Both the position numbers and the translations under genes were made by a program. Under the pieces are notes generated by a model. It was not told where the DNA came from. It worked only from the letters and a program-made list of their open reading frames with translations, and searched no databases. This document shows positions 32,848-45,080 of a stretch of 64,000 bases of DNA, piece by piece; the stretch's first letter is position 1, and the number at the start of each line of letters is the position of its first letter. Location of the stretch: the NCBI GenBank assembly GCA_013368445.1, contig JAACJO010000004.1:2294001-2358000 (forward strand), written 5' to 3'. The DNA is from Leucocoprinus leucothites. Lineage: Eukaryota; Basidiomycota; Agaricomycetes; Agaricales; Agaricaceae.

Positions 32848-34153
32848 ATGAGCAACAACGAGACTTCGACTGAAATCGTCCCTGCTGAACAGCAGCCCGA
32901 AATTCGTGCAAAACAGGCTCCTAGACCATCCAAGAAACCAAAGCCAGCACGCAAACAGGTCAAGCCCGGTGATGTAGTTAAGACGGAGACGGTACAGACA
33001 GGCAAAGAATATAGTACGTGTTTATTATTCACCCATGATATCGGACTGACATTCGTCACAGACATCTGGTATAACAAATGGGCTGGTGGCGACCGCGAAG
33101 ACAACTACTCGAAGTATGCCGCTCAAACGTATATGTCGTGTCCAAGTCTAACCAATGTCCTTCAGTAAAACAAAATCGCAAACCCGCTGTCAGATCAAAC
33201 TTGACTCAGGCCTCACTCGCGCCAACACAACCGGCAACAAATACATTTGCCTCTTCTTCGCGCGTGGATGCTGCCCGTACGGCTGGGAATGTGAATATTT
33301 GCACTGTCTTCCAGGCGCGAATACTGCTCTTCCAGACACATCCAAGGACTGTTTTGCCCGCGAAAAGTTCGCCGACTACCGTGATGACATGGGTGGTGTT
33401 GGCAGTTTCAACAGACAGAACCGAACACTATACGTCGGGCGTATTAAGGAGACAGGTACTGGACCGGAGACAGAGGAGGTTGTGATCAGACATTTTAGGG
33501 AATGGGGTGACATTGAGCGGAGTAAGTCCTACCTTCAAGCCCCTACGTGCTTGCAAGCTGACACTTGTCTAGTTCGCGTGCTCCAGTACCGTAGCGTCGC
33601 TTTCGTCACCTACGTCTCCGAACTTCACGCCCAATTTGCAAAAGAGTCCATGGCGTGTCAGTCCCTTGACAATGACGAGATTCTGAATGTTCGGTGGGCG
33701 ACAGAAGATCCTAATCCTACTCAAAAGGTGGCAGAGAAACGAAGACTGGAAGAACTTGGGCAAGAAGCTATCAGAGCTCGTATGGATCCTCGCATTGTCA
33801 AGGCCATGCGCGCTGTCCGTGCTCTGGAGGATGGTGATGTCTTGGACGAAGAGGATGAGTTTGCGGAGGAGCAAAATGGGAATAAGCGGAGGCGACTTGA
33901 GATTGAAGGCGGAGATGGCGGTTCAGAGGACGAGGAACACATATCCCCAACATCTCAACAACTCGAGCCGGCTCCACCACAATCACAAGGCTTGCTCAGT
34001 GCAAGCACGATGGAGGGTCTCAAGTACTTTGCCGAAATTCGTAAGAAAAATGGATTCTCAGCTAGTCAGCCTCAGACAAAAGCGCTACCACCCCAACCGA
34101 AATCGCTTTCTGGCGGACTCGGTTTGGCCGACTACGGTAGCGACGAGGATTAG
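32848..34153 (+). CDS. CWC2: CWC2 pre-mRNA splicing factor
   Basis: Component of the Prp19-associated (NTC) complex that contacts U6 snRNA and the intron in the spliceosome core. Four exons, 32848-33013, 33062-33113, 33166-33521 and 33573-34153, give 384 residues. The Torus domain includes WYNKW and the zinc finger CLFFARGCCPYGWECEYLH (C-x7-C-x5-C-x3-H). An RRM follows, with RNP2 LYVGRI and RNP1-like RSVAFVTYV; an intron sits inside the RRM between them. After the RRM come LNVRWATEDPNP, a charged helical region and an acidic low-complexity tail ending LADYGSDED. All landmarks of the family are present, so the gene should be functional. Confidence 0.96.
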
Positions 34154-34333
34154 TAGCCATTCATGATATATACCATTTTGTTAGGCTGTAGATTCGTGTA
34201 TTCCAGGTCGGTGTTGTTTCATAAACGAGATAACGAAAACTATATGCGTGTTGGTTATATAAAGCTAAGTATGCTCAATACACAAACTCAAAAAATGCAG
34301 GTAGAGAGCAATGCAATAGAAGGCAAGAACTTC

Positions 34334-35671
34334 TTAAAATCCTTGCCCACCTCCACTACCTTCCGCATTTCCTTGCAGTGAACCACCTTGCAGGGAGAGG
34401 TTTGTGATGCGAAGCTCCTCTTCTGCAAGATCTTCCTCTTCCTTCTGCTTCCGGTACTTGGTGAGATCCCAGTCATCTGTAGCATCACCGTCGTCCTCGT
34501 CTTCGAACCACTCTGGATTATATTGGAACTGAACACAACAGTTAGCAAGCCCAGTCAGAAAAGTTCACAATGAAGTCACTTACTAGATCCCTTCCACTCA
34601 TACCACTATTCTTGCCCGCTGCATTCTGCACTTCCTTCGCCTTTTTAAGTGCTTCTTGCTCAGCCTCTTTTTTGTCCATCCTCGTCTTCTTCCAAATCGC
34701 AAAAGTCTCCGGTGTCACAGGCGTCAAATTGGGACCGAGCTTGTGGCGCTCAACCTCCAAGAATTCCTCTAGGGAAATGGTATTGGCCTTGGCTGCGTCA
34801 TCCAAGGCCTTCCTTTGAGATTTGAGCACAAATCCTGGTGGGAGAGCATGTCTGTATTGACAAGCACTGCCGTTTGGACACTCCCAGAACCATCCGAATT
34901 TCTGTGATTCGATGGCTTCGATGAAGAACTTGCAGACGATCTGTGCGGGGTGAGGTTGAGACAGTAGGTAGGTAATTCAATCGACAGGCAAAAATTCTGA
35001 CGTACATCAGTCGTTGTCCGTGGATTTCCATGCTTCGAAAGTACTACACTGCGTAGTTTCTCCTCATCCCATTGATCCATGGTATCTAAGCATAATCATG
35101 AGTTTCGCATCCCTCAAACGATAAAATGCGTACGAACCTTGCATCTTCTCCTCTCGACTATCCTCATACAGATTCTTCTTCTCTACCTTCCTTCCAACGT
35201 CCATATCATGGCTGAACTTACATTTACTCCCCTTCTCACAATTCCCAGCTTTGAAGAATGCACACAGTACGGACTTCGGGTCCACACCAAACGGAACCTT
35301 CTGCACCTGCACAGGTTTAAACAGCGCAGCCTCTTCCTTCTTCCGCTTTTCTTCATCCGCCTTCTGCTTCGCACGAAGCTCTTTCTCTTTCTCCTTTTCG
35401 AGCGCAGCCCGTGATTTGCCCGCTACTGCCTGTTGTGCTTGAATCTGAGCAACCTGTTTCTGGACCTTGGAGGATTTGTTTTTCTGGAAGCATGGATTTT
35501 GAGCCTTGATAGAAGATATTCATGGTGGCTAATTTACTGACATTTTTCATTCCAAAGGTCTAGACGTGGGCCAAATCAGTACTCGATATCGCGTGGCAAG
35601 TCCATGATGGGTCGTACCTTGTCCTCCTTGACCTTGCTAGAGGAGCCCGCAGCCTGCTTCTTTGGCGGCAT
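34334..35671 (-). CDS. TMA46: TMA46/ZC3H15 (DFRP1) translation-associated zinc-finger protein
   Basis: Partner protein that stabilises the translational GTPase Rbg1/DRG1 and associates with ribosomes. Six exons, 35671-35618, 35559-35542, 35483-35138, 35085-35006, 34940-34584 and 34528-34334, give 349 residues. [18 protein letters not shown] joins through an 18-nt exon (TFGMKN) to [14 protein letters not shown] charged coiled coil (about residues 40-85) follows. Next are two C3H1 fingers: [19 protein letters not shown], then [11 protein letters not shown] ... [11 protein letters not shown] ending in the HALPPGF motif. The DFRP region ([29 protein letters not shown]) binds the GTPase. [15 protein letters not shown] near the C-terminus is also family-typical. 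It is convergent with CWC2, with 180 bp between the stops. Confidence 0.95.
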
Positions 35672-36193
35672 GGTTCAGAAGTCCTGAGATATAATCGACA
35701 GAGCTTTTCCTAGAGTATCAGAGAGTGTGCCAGAGTCACTTGGACTGCCAATGATGATGAGCGTTGGAGGCAGAATTATCAGGTTTGGTCACGTGTTTAC
35801 GGTACCGCATTACCCCCCCCCCCCCACCGCCCTCGGATCCAAATTCATGCAACATTACAGGATTCGGAGGCTTTCGCGATAAATAACCGTGTTTCTATAA
35901 GAACAAATACAGGGGATTTCCAACGTATAAGGTAGTCGCCAGACACGAAGCAACAAAACAATCTTTGAAATCATAAAATAACACAAAGCATTATACACAA
36001 AACACGAAAAAAAAGTTCCTGATACAGTCCACAGCTTGCAATGTAAGATCAAGCAAGGGAGCACAAAAGCAAAATCAAAAGGAGATACCGATACACCATA
36101 TACGAAGTGAAGAATGAGCCAACAAAATGACTCCATTGTGCCTCCCCACAGCCGATGGAGAGCACACAGCACGTGCCACAGCCAAACCCGTCG
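35672..36193. other. Intergenic with a 13-base poly-C run
   Basis: Separates the start of TMA46 from the 3' end of CRZ1, both on the minus strand. A C13 run lies at 35813-35825. No gene recognised. Confidence 0.5.
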
Positions 36194-38692
36194 CTATAAA
36201 GCGACGCCTGCCACTCCTTCCATCTTCTCAGTCTTCACCGTGTCGCTGTCTGGATCAATCTTCCCGTTTGCTTTTAGCAGCTTCTGGCAATCCGCGCCAC
36301 CCTCAGATCGTACTAGGGATTCACCATCAGCAAGGAATAGCAATCAACAACCTCATCATACTCACAATGCCGGTTGAGCGCATCCATCCGGGCAAACTGC
36401 TTTCCACACCCATCGCATTGGTACGGTCTGTAGTTCGAGTGCAACTGTTCGTGCCGTTTACAATCATGTTGCCGAGCGAATCCTTTGCCACATCCTGGCC
36501 AGTGACACACAAATGGCTTCTCCTCTTTATGAGAACGTATGTGACCTGATGGCGGTGGTCAACACCACATTATATTCTAGATTGACATGGTTCTCACCTT
36601 TGAGGTTAAAGCTTCGAGTAAAAGTGCTTCCACATCCAGGAATAGGACATATAAAACTGGCATCCTGCTTTCGGCGTTTGTGGCTGGCATTCGCAGTTCT
36701 CCCTGTGGTCACTGTCGGTTTCGGAACAGCCGAATCGATTGTGAGTGGCGGAGCCGGCGACGGCGATTGACCGGGTGTATGGTATGCACTGGCACCGGTA
36801 CTACTAGGTGAATAGGTGCCAGACATGTACCCACTGTTGAATCCTTGTTGCTGTTGGGGAAAACTGAAGCCGTCCACGCCAAGTAAACCAGCTCCAGCCC
36901 CGACGTTTGGACCCGAATATTCGTCGTACGGAAGATCATTGATGCGCGGCCGTGGGCTCGCGTTAGGACTGGGATATGGGCTAATTCGGTGCTGTGGTAA
37001 TGGTGCCGGCCCTGACCAAGTTTCCGCTCCTCGTTCACTACGAGTTCCACTGGATGCCCGACGTATGTGACCAGGACTGGAAGCAAGTGTGCGTACAGGT
37101 GATCCCGAACGACCAGCACTAATGGACGGAAGAGGACCGTCCGGCGATCCTGTGCTACCTCCATAGAAGGGCTGCTGGTTTGGACTGAGGAAACCCACTT
37201 GCCCGGATGGTGGTGGGAAAAGAAATTGGCCAGACGAAGATTGTGAGTGCTGATGACCAGGCTGAGGAGGTGCGAGACCAGTCCCACGAATGTCTTCTGA
37301 GCGAGACTGACGGTGCATGGGCCTAGGACCGCTCTCAGATTTAACGCGGCGAATGGAATTCAAGTCGGGAGAAAGGAAGCTATTGGGAGCTTTAGCTCCG
37401 AAGGTAAACCCTGGGTTGAGTTGTGATTGTTGGGTACCAGGTAGGACGTCGTTCATATTAACGGTTTGGTCGTCAACGACAGCAGAGCCTCCCATAGTTC
37501 CGAGTCGACGCTGCTGTTCCAAGTAAGGCTGGTCCCAAGTCGGCTGTTCGGGTGAGTTATCCGACTTGCTCCTAGACCTCTGAGATACAAAAAGGAAATT
37601 GGAACCTCCAATGGCGCTATCATCGACCGTCTGGCCCGCGTGAGAGGTACTGGCAGCGGAAGCGCCAAGGAGAGAACCATGAGATGGAAACGTAAACTCT
37701 TGCTTCGGGACAGGGTTAGAGGGCTGATTGTTGGCTATTGTTGATCGCTGATCAACAGACGACCATGGCTGCGACTGCAAACCTAGCGTTGATCCTGCCA
37801 TGGAGACAAGATTGTGAGCTATTTGTAGATGAGGCGACGGTTGGAGCGGCTTACCTTGAGGCAATGTTTCAAGGGTGGATTGGAAAGTGGTAGGATTGGC
37901 GGCCGAGGAGCCGCCCCCGATAGGAGTTGCAGGTACAATATTGAATGAGGGACCTCCCATACCGCTGTCACCTTCCGGCGCATTGATTTTTGGAGGACCT
38001 TGATGGTCTCCAAGCTGCTCGTCAGGCATCACGAGGCGAGGTGGGGACATTGGTTGGGGAGGAGGTGCAGGAGAGTGAGAAACTGAAGGAAGGCGCTCAG
38101 TAGTCAAGCCTGGAGAGTGGAAGGTCATAGCTTCGAATGAATGAGCTACGTCTAGTCGTGGAGAAGCGTTGAAGGTGTTGGCATGATTGGAAGAGACAGA
38201 AGATGCGCGCGAGCGCCTGTCAGTAGGATGATCGTCATTGCCGCTAGCATTGCTGGAAGGCGAGCTGTAGTCGTAGGGGGCATTGTTATTGCGTGGATCA
38301 GACTTGGATGCACTGAGCATATTGTATTGAGGCATGAATTCGTTATCTTGGTAGATCAACAGGGCGGAAGACTGGGGTGCGTCGAAATCGGCGGGGTCGT
38401 ATTCTGGCCTCAGGCCGAGACCGAGGTTGCTATCGTTGTCAAATACGCTCAGATTAATGTCGTGTTCACCACCGAAGCTCAGCTCGGAGTGATTCGAGTA
38501 GGGTGAATAGTATGAACCGTCGTGGAAGGAAGGCGACCCAAGAGAATTGCCCAAGGCGAAGTCCTGGTTGTAGTCTTGGATGTAGGGCGAGTGGTTGAAT
38601 TCGAGATCACGTTGACCAGCGGGAGGGGATGGAGGGACAACGTCAACGTCGTTTATATAGGGCGAAGAGTCGCTCTGGTTGGAGGGGTCCAT
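36194..38692 (-). CDS. CRZ1: CRZ1-type calcineurin-responsive C2H2 transcription factor
   Basis: Transcription factor dephosphorylated by calcineurin in response to calcium and stress. Three exons, 38692-36598, 36545-36366 and 36312-36194, give 797 residues. The first 670 residues are disordered and rich in Ser, Pro, Gln and Asn, starting MDPSNQSDSSPYINDVDV. They contain several RSRS-type phosphorylation-like sites (QRSRSKSDNSPEQ, HRQSRSEDIRG). Three fingers end the protein: CPIPGCGSTFTRSFNLKG-HIRSH, CHWPGCGKGFARQHDCKRH and CDGCGKQFARMDALNRH, followed by LRSEGGADCQ. This finger order and the RQHDCKRH...DALNRH signature are typical of Crz1. A phase-1 intron falls just before the first histidine of finger 1, and another after the DALNRH histidine. 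A calcineurin docking motif was not located with confidence. Confidence 0.92.
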
Positions 38693-41600
38693 TGGTGTGT
38701 CGGATTAGAGGGGTGGCCTCAATTGTAGGAAAATCTGACGCGCGAAATCTAAGGATATGATGTGCACAGGAATGGGATGAGGCAGTTCTCTGCAGAAATA
38801 GCACTTTAAAATCTCACTTGCAGGAGGAAGAGGAGGACTGGGGCAGTGCGTCGTGACGGGAAGATGGGAGATTACTATTGTGTATTGTTGTTGTCCCATC
38901 TCTTCCAACAACTTCAAGCTCCGACTCGGCGCCCACCAGCGCTGGATCAAATATCTCCGCCACATATCCTCCTGCAACGCATGCTCCATCAAACCCATCA
39001 GCCACTCTGCTTTACTATCCCAGACTATCTCTTGCCTTCCGCAGCCATACACTCTCCCTCTTTCCAGCTAGTCCTTTCCAAGCAGTTTCAAACATCCCAC
39101 CTTGTTTCTCATGGCGGACACAGGCGTATCACGCAGGGCATGATGAAGATCAAAAATGCTTCTTTGAATACAATGATTTCTGATATGCGGGGCTAATATC
39201 CAAAATGATTATCACGCTCGCTTGTTTCAACTTTTACGTTCTTCTAAATATGTGTTCCAGTTCCACTACTTTCAATGCAAGGACCAAGATCGTCCCTGCT
39301 GCCTCTCACTCAAGCTACTGATAGAACAAGTCCATCAACCCTCTGTCGCCTGCTCAGCGGTTCTGTTCACCCAACCATTGCGTTAGAAACAATTATGGCT
39401 TCAGTCCCAGCTAACAAAAGCCCTCGATCACGGGTTACTATTTTTGGACGAGCGGGTATGTCTGTAACACTTGGAATCAACGGAGACACAGCATTCGTGC
39501 GATCCGTCATACACCTTGGCCCTCGGTGTCAAACACTTTGCACAGCCCACACACTCGTCCGCAGGTCCTCTTCCCATCCTTCCTCCTTTGATGACAAGAT
39601 AAGTTACTTCTTCGGGATCTGCTCAAACTCTTGTCAACCGGACTATATTGCCCTTTCTTCATCTTCATCCCTTCCTGATCATCGCTCGGGTTCTACATTT
39701 GATTGTTTTTTTGATGTTTTCCGAGAAATATCGCCATCAGCTATCTCATTAGCCTGGTGTCTTCTAACTTCGTATTTCGGTGCCGACAGGCCACGACTTG
39801 ATCCTTTCTATAGTCCATACTTCTCTAAACGTATATCATATCATCCAGCTAGAACAATGGCATTCAGATAGGAATTTGCAACTATCGGTGTCAATTTGAG
39901 TACTCGACAAGTAAATGACTAAGAACGAAGACGCTTGCACCGATAAATATACAGACTCTATCACCCAAATCGATCGATTCGAACCGACGAGTCGATCCAC
40001 TAAATGTCGTCACTTCGGAGGTAAAACTAACCTTTCCGTGCCTCTGAGGGACGACCTGAATGCTATGCAAGGAGTAGCATCGCTTTCGGGCGTTAAGTCG
40101 CATACAGTGGGAACACTAATTCGATTCTTCGAGGTTCAAAGGCTCACTCAGACAGATCGTGTTTCATTTCAAGGGCCAGCTTCTTTACACTGGAACAGCG
40201 CTGGGGTAAAAACAGCCGCTTAATCCGCCCGCGTCTTCTCAGGCACAGGCTCAGTGACTCCCACATACAATACCCCAGCCTCTCTGCACAATACATCAAC
40301 ATCCACTTATCGTCGATATTTCCTGTCCCAGCAGCCAGGTCATCGTATACTACTTATTCCCATCAAGTCTTCATGATGGATTCTGCTCGCCTTGCCAAGT
40401 AGTGAGACGAAACTTTTCGAGCACGAGACACTCCTGCAGCTTGACTTTGGCAACAGGACGAGGGGAACACCACTAAAGAGATTCCGTCGGGGTCTTGGCT
40501 GACAGCCTTTTCGAATTGACATCTGCAACCCGTTTGGCAAGCCCTCTCCTAAGGCAACTGACACCGCGATAGACCTGTCGTGGACTAAATCCCCTCCTAG
40601 CCGACCCGTCACCCAACTAGTTTTTCCGGCGGAGGGTAGATCAAACTTTACTTATTGTGATCTGTTCTGGACATCTCGGACTCAGTGATCAGCAGAGGGC
40701 CATAATGAACGATCAGGATGGGCTCGTATCCATACGACAACGATCAATTTCAAACATTCCAAACACTCCCATCCAGGCATCGGACTCAGCTCGAGATATA
40801 TCATAGAATGACCTCACAGGGACCTCTCTAGAGAATAATTTCCATCTTCCAGTGTTCACATCGGATTCTCCGCAGGCTAAGGAGCTTGACACATCTTGGA
40901 GCACTTATTTATACTCGACCGATGGCCTTTGCGAAGTTTGAGAAGAGAGAAGGCAGAATAGCTGGGCTTCATCTTATCTTTAGAACTAACGCTTACCCCA
41001 GTTGAGACGCAACCCTAGGCAACAAATGCGACCGTGGAATCGTCTCAAGGGAGTTCGCTAGTGCTCTGCGGGCACAGTCAGGTTTCGAGGCATGTTCAAG
41101 AGTCTGACATCACGGTGTATGATGATGTCCATCTCCATGAAATTCGGTTCTGTAATGATACTAGCAGTGTCGTGGAACACCGTCACGAAGGAAACTCTCG
41201 TCGAACACCGAGGTTGGCGCATCGATAGTGATAGGAACCCTGCACTGTTGCCTGCTAATCTGATCATGATGCACGCGTGCAAAGTGATATCCCATTGAGC
41301 TGAAAATTGTGATCGGCTGAAATTTTTTGGAGGATATGGACTATCTCTCAATGCTACATGATGGTCGTGATGTTTTTGGTGTCCTCTGATGGACCTCAGG
41401 TGAAGTCCCAGTGGCTGCTCTGACGCTGGGTTTTGAGCACTGGAGAAGACAGCGATCACTTGCAGAGCCTTCTCGCAGTAATGAATCATTCCAAGTCCGG
41501 GACTCCTGAAATGCCATGTGCTACGACTACAGAATCCAGCCGCTTCCATGGGTACGACTGAGTATCTGCATGGGTATATCAACATACGATCCCGCTGATA

Positions 41601-43346
41601 CATTCAAGTATGATCCGTTAATATAACCTGATAGAGATTCCATTGCTCAATCTGCACGGAGACCACATGGACGCCATCCTTGCCAAACTTATGCTATCAG
41701 TTTAGAGTGTCAAGCGGTGCACTCGTAAAGACGTGTCCAGCTTGATCGTGCCTGGTCTATCTCGGAGCCAGCGTAGTTCAGACAAGGTACAGCCATGGTG
41801 TATGATTCTTGAGGCTGCATCCAGATCCTCGTCCCGGGGGAATCTAGCGGTGCACCATTTTCCTAGAGTCGACAAAATACAGCAGAGTGTTTTTTGGTCT
41901 GTATTCCAGGTCTACGCTCAAAACTCTTTAAGATTCGATGGGATTTATTATACATTCCTATATTTTCTTGTTGATCCACACCCACAATAACTGAAGGGTA
42001 CCTGACGCAGCCTTAGGGGAAAGCAATCAACCTTTCTGCCATGAAGCTACGGCTGCTTCTCGCCGAGTAGCTGTGTCATCGGAACGGAAAGTATCCCAAG
42101 CCCGGCCAAGAAGTTTTGAAGTTCCTAAAGTTCAAGACCTAGTGCCGCCGGAAACATCGTCCAATAGGAGGCATAATCCGCCTTCGCTTGTCAGTTCTGT
42201 GACAGTGGCTTTTGTGCCGTCCACGGTATTCTATGTGACGCTAAGAGCCGAAAAATCGAAAGGCTTGCGAGACAGTGCTCAGGACAGTCGTATCAGCAGG
42301 TAGTTGGGAGAGGCAAAGGGATGCCCTTCCATCGCTCCCGGAGTGCGTCAGGAATAAGACATTGCACTAGGTCAATGGTACCGATTACGGAGTCATTCGT
42401 ATAATCGGAATGAAGTGTGGGGGATGGAGACAAAATCGGTGGAATCCTCAAGCACATTGCTCTCAAACCACCGAGACGCTGCGAAAGAATAGACAAGAAT
42501 GGGAAAACAGAGGCGAAAGTCGGGAGTGTCTCCCGGGCAAGAACGGGAGGTTATTTTGTTAGTGTTGAGTAGGAATTAATTAGGCGTGAGCCAGAAGCTT
42601 GCTTATTTACTCTGGTACTTGGGTGAAAGGGAAGACGATGGAAGTGGCAAGACCGACTAAACCTGGGGTGTAAGGGAGGCGGTGGCGTTATGTTCTAGTA
42701 CATGCATCAAAGTTAGATAAACTCCGCCGTCGGGACGCTACTGCTTTAGGTCAAGCCCAGAGAATCTCCGTTGCATGCGCGAATGAAAAAGGGAGTGAGA
42801 TGGCTTTGAGTTGGTCGCATGATAGTGGATAATCCAAAGATTTCCTTATGCCCTGAACACAATATGACGTCGAGTAAGGTTCACTTCCTAGTGATGCCTA
42901 ATGACATTCCGAAGACAGTAGGAAACGCCTTTTCTGTAAAAGTTGAGGGATCATGGGGGTATAGTCCGCCGAGAGGAGACGAGGAGAAGGGACAGATATT
43001 TATATGCCCAAAGAAGTAATTTCGAGCTTTGATAGCTTCGGTGTGAGCTACAAGCCGATCAAATGCGATCAAAAGGCTCGACAACTGATCCGACATGCTA
43101 CTCATAGTTTGCAACACCTCTGATGAGAGAGCTATCCATCTGCACCTCTCACAGCGCTGGGCGCTTCTCGTGGACAAGATTAATCACAGGTGTAACGCGA
43201 CGGGTGCCAAGTGTACGCAGCCTCGCAGGCGCTTGATGATCAAGGCAAAAGTAGCGCACCGACGCGTGACAGCCTGAGGCACTATTTGAGCCGGAGGGGA
43301 CTGTCAACTTGAATACCATACAAGGTTGCCTAGCATCACTAACCTC
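38693..43346. other. 4.6 kb gene-poor stretch upstream of CRZ1
   Basis: No gene could be supported. The 5' leader of CRZ1 should occupy part of it. A minus-strand frame starting about 38998 reads MEHALQEDMWRRYLIQRWW, then APSRSLKLLEEMGQQ, which looks more protein-like than its surroundings. Open frames at 39275-39871 (+) and 41603-41058 (-) lack motifs and splice logic. No transposon coding sequence or tRNA was recognised. Confidence 0.4.
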
Positions 43347-43709
43347 ATGAAAGTCATCCTCTCCAGCACCCTTTTTTTCCTTGCTTTGACTGCGAGCCTT
43401 GTCGGGCGGGCTGCAGCGGTTCCACCTGAATTTCAGTGTTCGAGGGATTGTTGGAGAGAGGAAACCCAATGCAACTCCATCTCTCATCCGGTCAACGACC
43501 ATGGATGTTGGAGATGTTGTCTGAATACAGACGCGCAATATCCTGGTACTCCATCTCGCCGACGTATGTGAACAGACGAGAAGGCAAGCTCGGAGAATTC
43601 ACTGCCCGTTCGTACTTGACGGGACTTCTTTCACATAGGGTCAACGAGAAGCGACGAGCAGAGTTTTGAAGGAAGGGAAGGGCGTCAGGACAATGGGCAG
43701 CATGAGTAG
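43347..43709 (+). CDS. Small secreted cysteine-rich protein
   Basis: Starts MKVILSSTLFFLALTASLVG, a clear signal peptide with probable cleavage near AAA-VPP (about residue 25). The mature part has six cysteines in about 30 residues (FQCSRDCWREETQCN, GCWRCCLN), consistent with three disulfides. Read straight through it is 74 residues, ending at 43571. A GTATGT donor at 43564 and an acceptor at 43638 would splice it in phase to a second exon (43639-43709), giving 95 residues with a charged tail. I recognise no family. Such proteins in mushrooms include effectors, hydrophobin-like surface proteins and defence peptides; this one lacks the hydrophobin spacing. Confidence 0.6.
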
Positions 43710-45080
43710 CTAGAACTGTATGGCTTCCTAATTCCAATGACGTTGAACCGGAGCTTGGCTGTAAGGTCTGACCCTACTAGTGAGCGTTGTGCGTCACCCA
43801 CGAGGCCGGGCGGTGAAAGCCAGAATGACACCACCCTGAAAACACCTTTCATCCTCAACGGCACTAACACAGTGTTTTTCGGTCCCTCCTGTTCAGCATC
43901 AGACCTTGTAAGTTTCTGTGCTTTGAGTGCCGTGTAAATAGTAACTCCCTAGCCCATCAGGTGTATGATCGAGAGAGAATGCGTTGGAAGTTCTGTACGG
44001 ATCGATAAGTTTCAGAAGTATGAAGACTTTGTCGTTCACGCAACCCACTTCAAGAACGATTGGTGTGTAAACTTTGTGAGAGATGAAAAGAAAGAATGCT
44101 GAAGAGGATGAGCTGGTGCTGTCATTTGAGGTGCCTGGTAATTTCGAGTCTCCAATTCTCGCATGATGTGATTGGCGGTGTGGAATGAACTCTTGAATTA
44201 GTTACCAGTCACATAAGCGCAGTGGTGAGGCGTTTGTGAAAAGGTAAATCTTCAGTCGAAAGGGCCAATTCCGAAACTGGGTACTCCGAGTCTGGACGAA
44301 GTAATTTATTGCCACGATCCCAAACCGAGTAACATGGCGCCGGGAAAAAAAGTATTGAAGTTGACGAGGAGAGTATGCGGTAATTAATCGCGCTTGTTTC
44401 GAGCCATGTACCATTTGTCCTTCTCTTCTCTCAAACGCCGACCCTCATCGACACAAATCCTCACTATCCCGTTGTGTCCTCTCGCTGTAAACAGCACTCA
44501 ACCAGATATGGCGACGAGGCAATTAGACATCAGGGACGGCCAAAGAAACACGTATGCGGAAAAATATTGCATCAGTTCGTATTTCTTTCCCCACCCTCGC
44601 CTGTCTGCTAACTCCAGCCTACGCGCCCATTAGAACCGACGATCTTGGTCTTCTTGACATTCCAACAAGGGTCCGATGGATAGAAACATCAGTCACCTTC
44701 TCGGGGACCCTATTAGGTATATGTCGCGACTGAACAAACGGCGTTAACAGCCAGTGTATCTTTGGCGTTCTCCACCGGATGGACGACTCCTCCAGCCACC
44801 GTCACGTCCACACAGGAGGCGCTTCAGCCGTTGACTGGGAAAATGGATTTGGTAGGCGGTGTCCTAAAAAGGCAGTGTCTGCACACGGGCGATATGGGCA
44901 TGAGATTCCCACGGGTGATTCGTATAGGAGAAAGCCGGATGGTGGATCAAGTGGAAGGTGAGCAAGCGGGATAACGAGATAGTAGGGACTCCAATCTCGT
45001 CCATCCGTGCGTCCCCTAGCCCTCTGCAAGTCCGAGAAGATCACACATCCACCCGGCTGATACGGGTAATATCGCAATCC
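43710..45080. other. 1.4 kb with no gene seen
   Basis: Short frames only. The last few hundred bases are the upstream region of the large gene at 45081. Confidence 0.45.

Noticed and set aside
39275..39871. 198-codon plus-strand frame
   Set aside because: Ser/Thr-rich with no domain, and open in part because of pyrimidine-rich DNA. More likely upstream non-coding sequence.
41058..41603. 181-codon minus-strand frame as a gene
   Set aside because: No motif or splice support, and a plus-strand frame overlaps it. The last 45 codons look the most protein-like but cannot be linked to anything.
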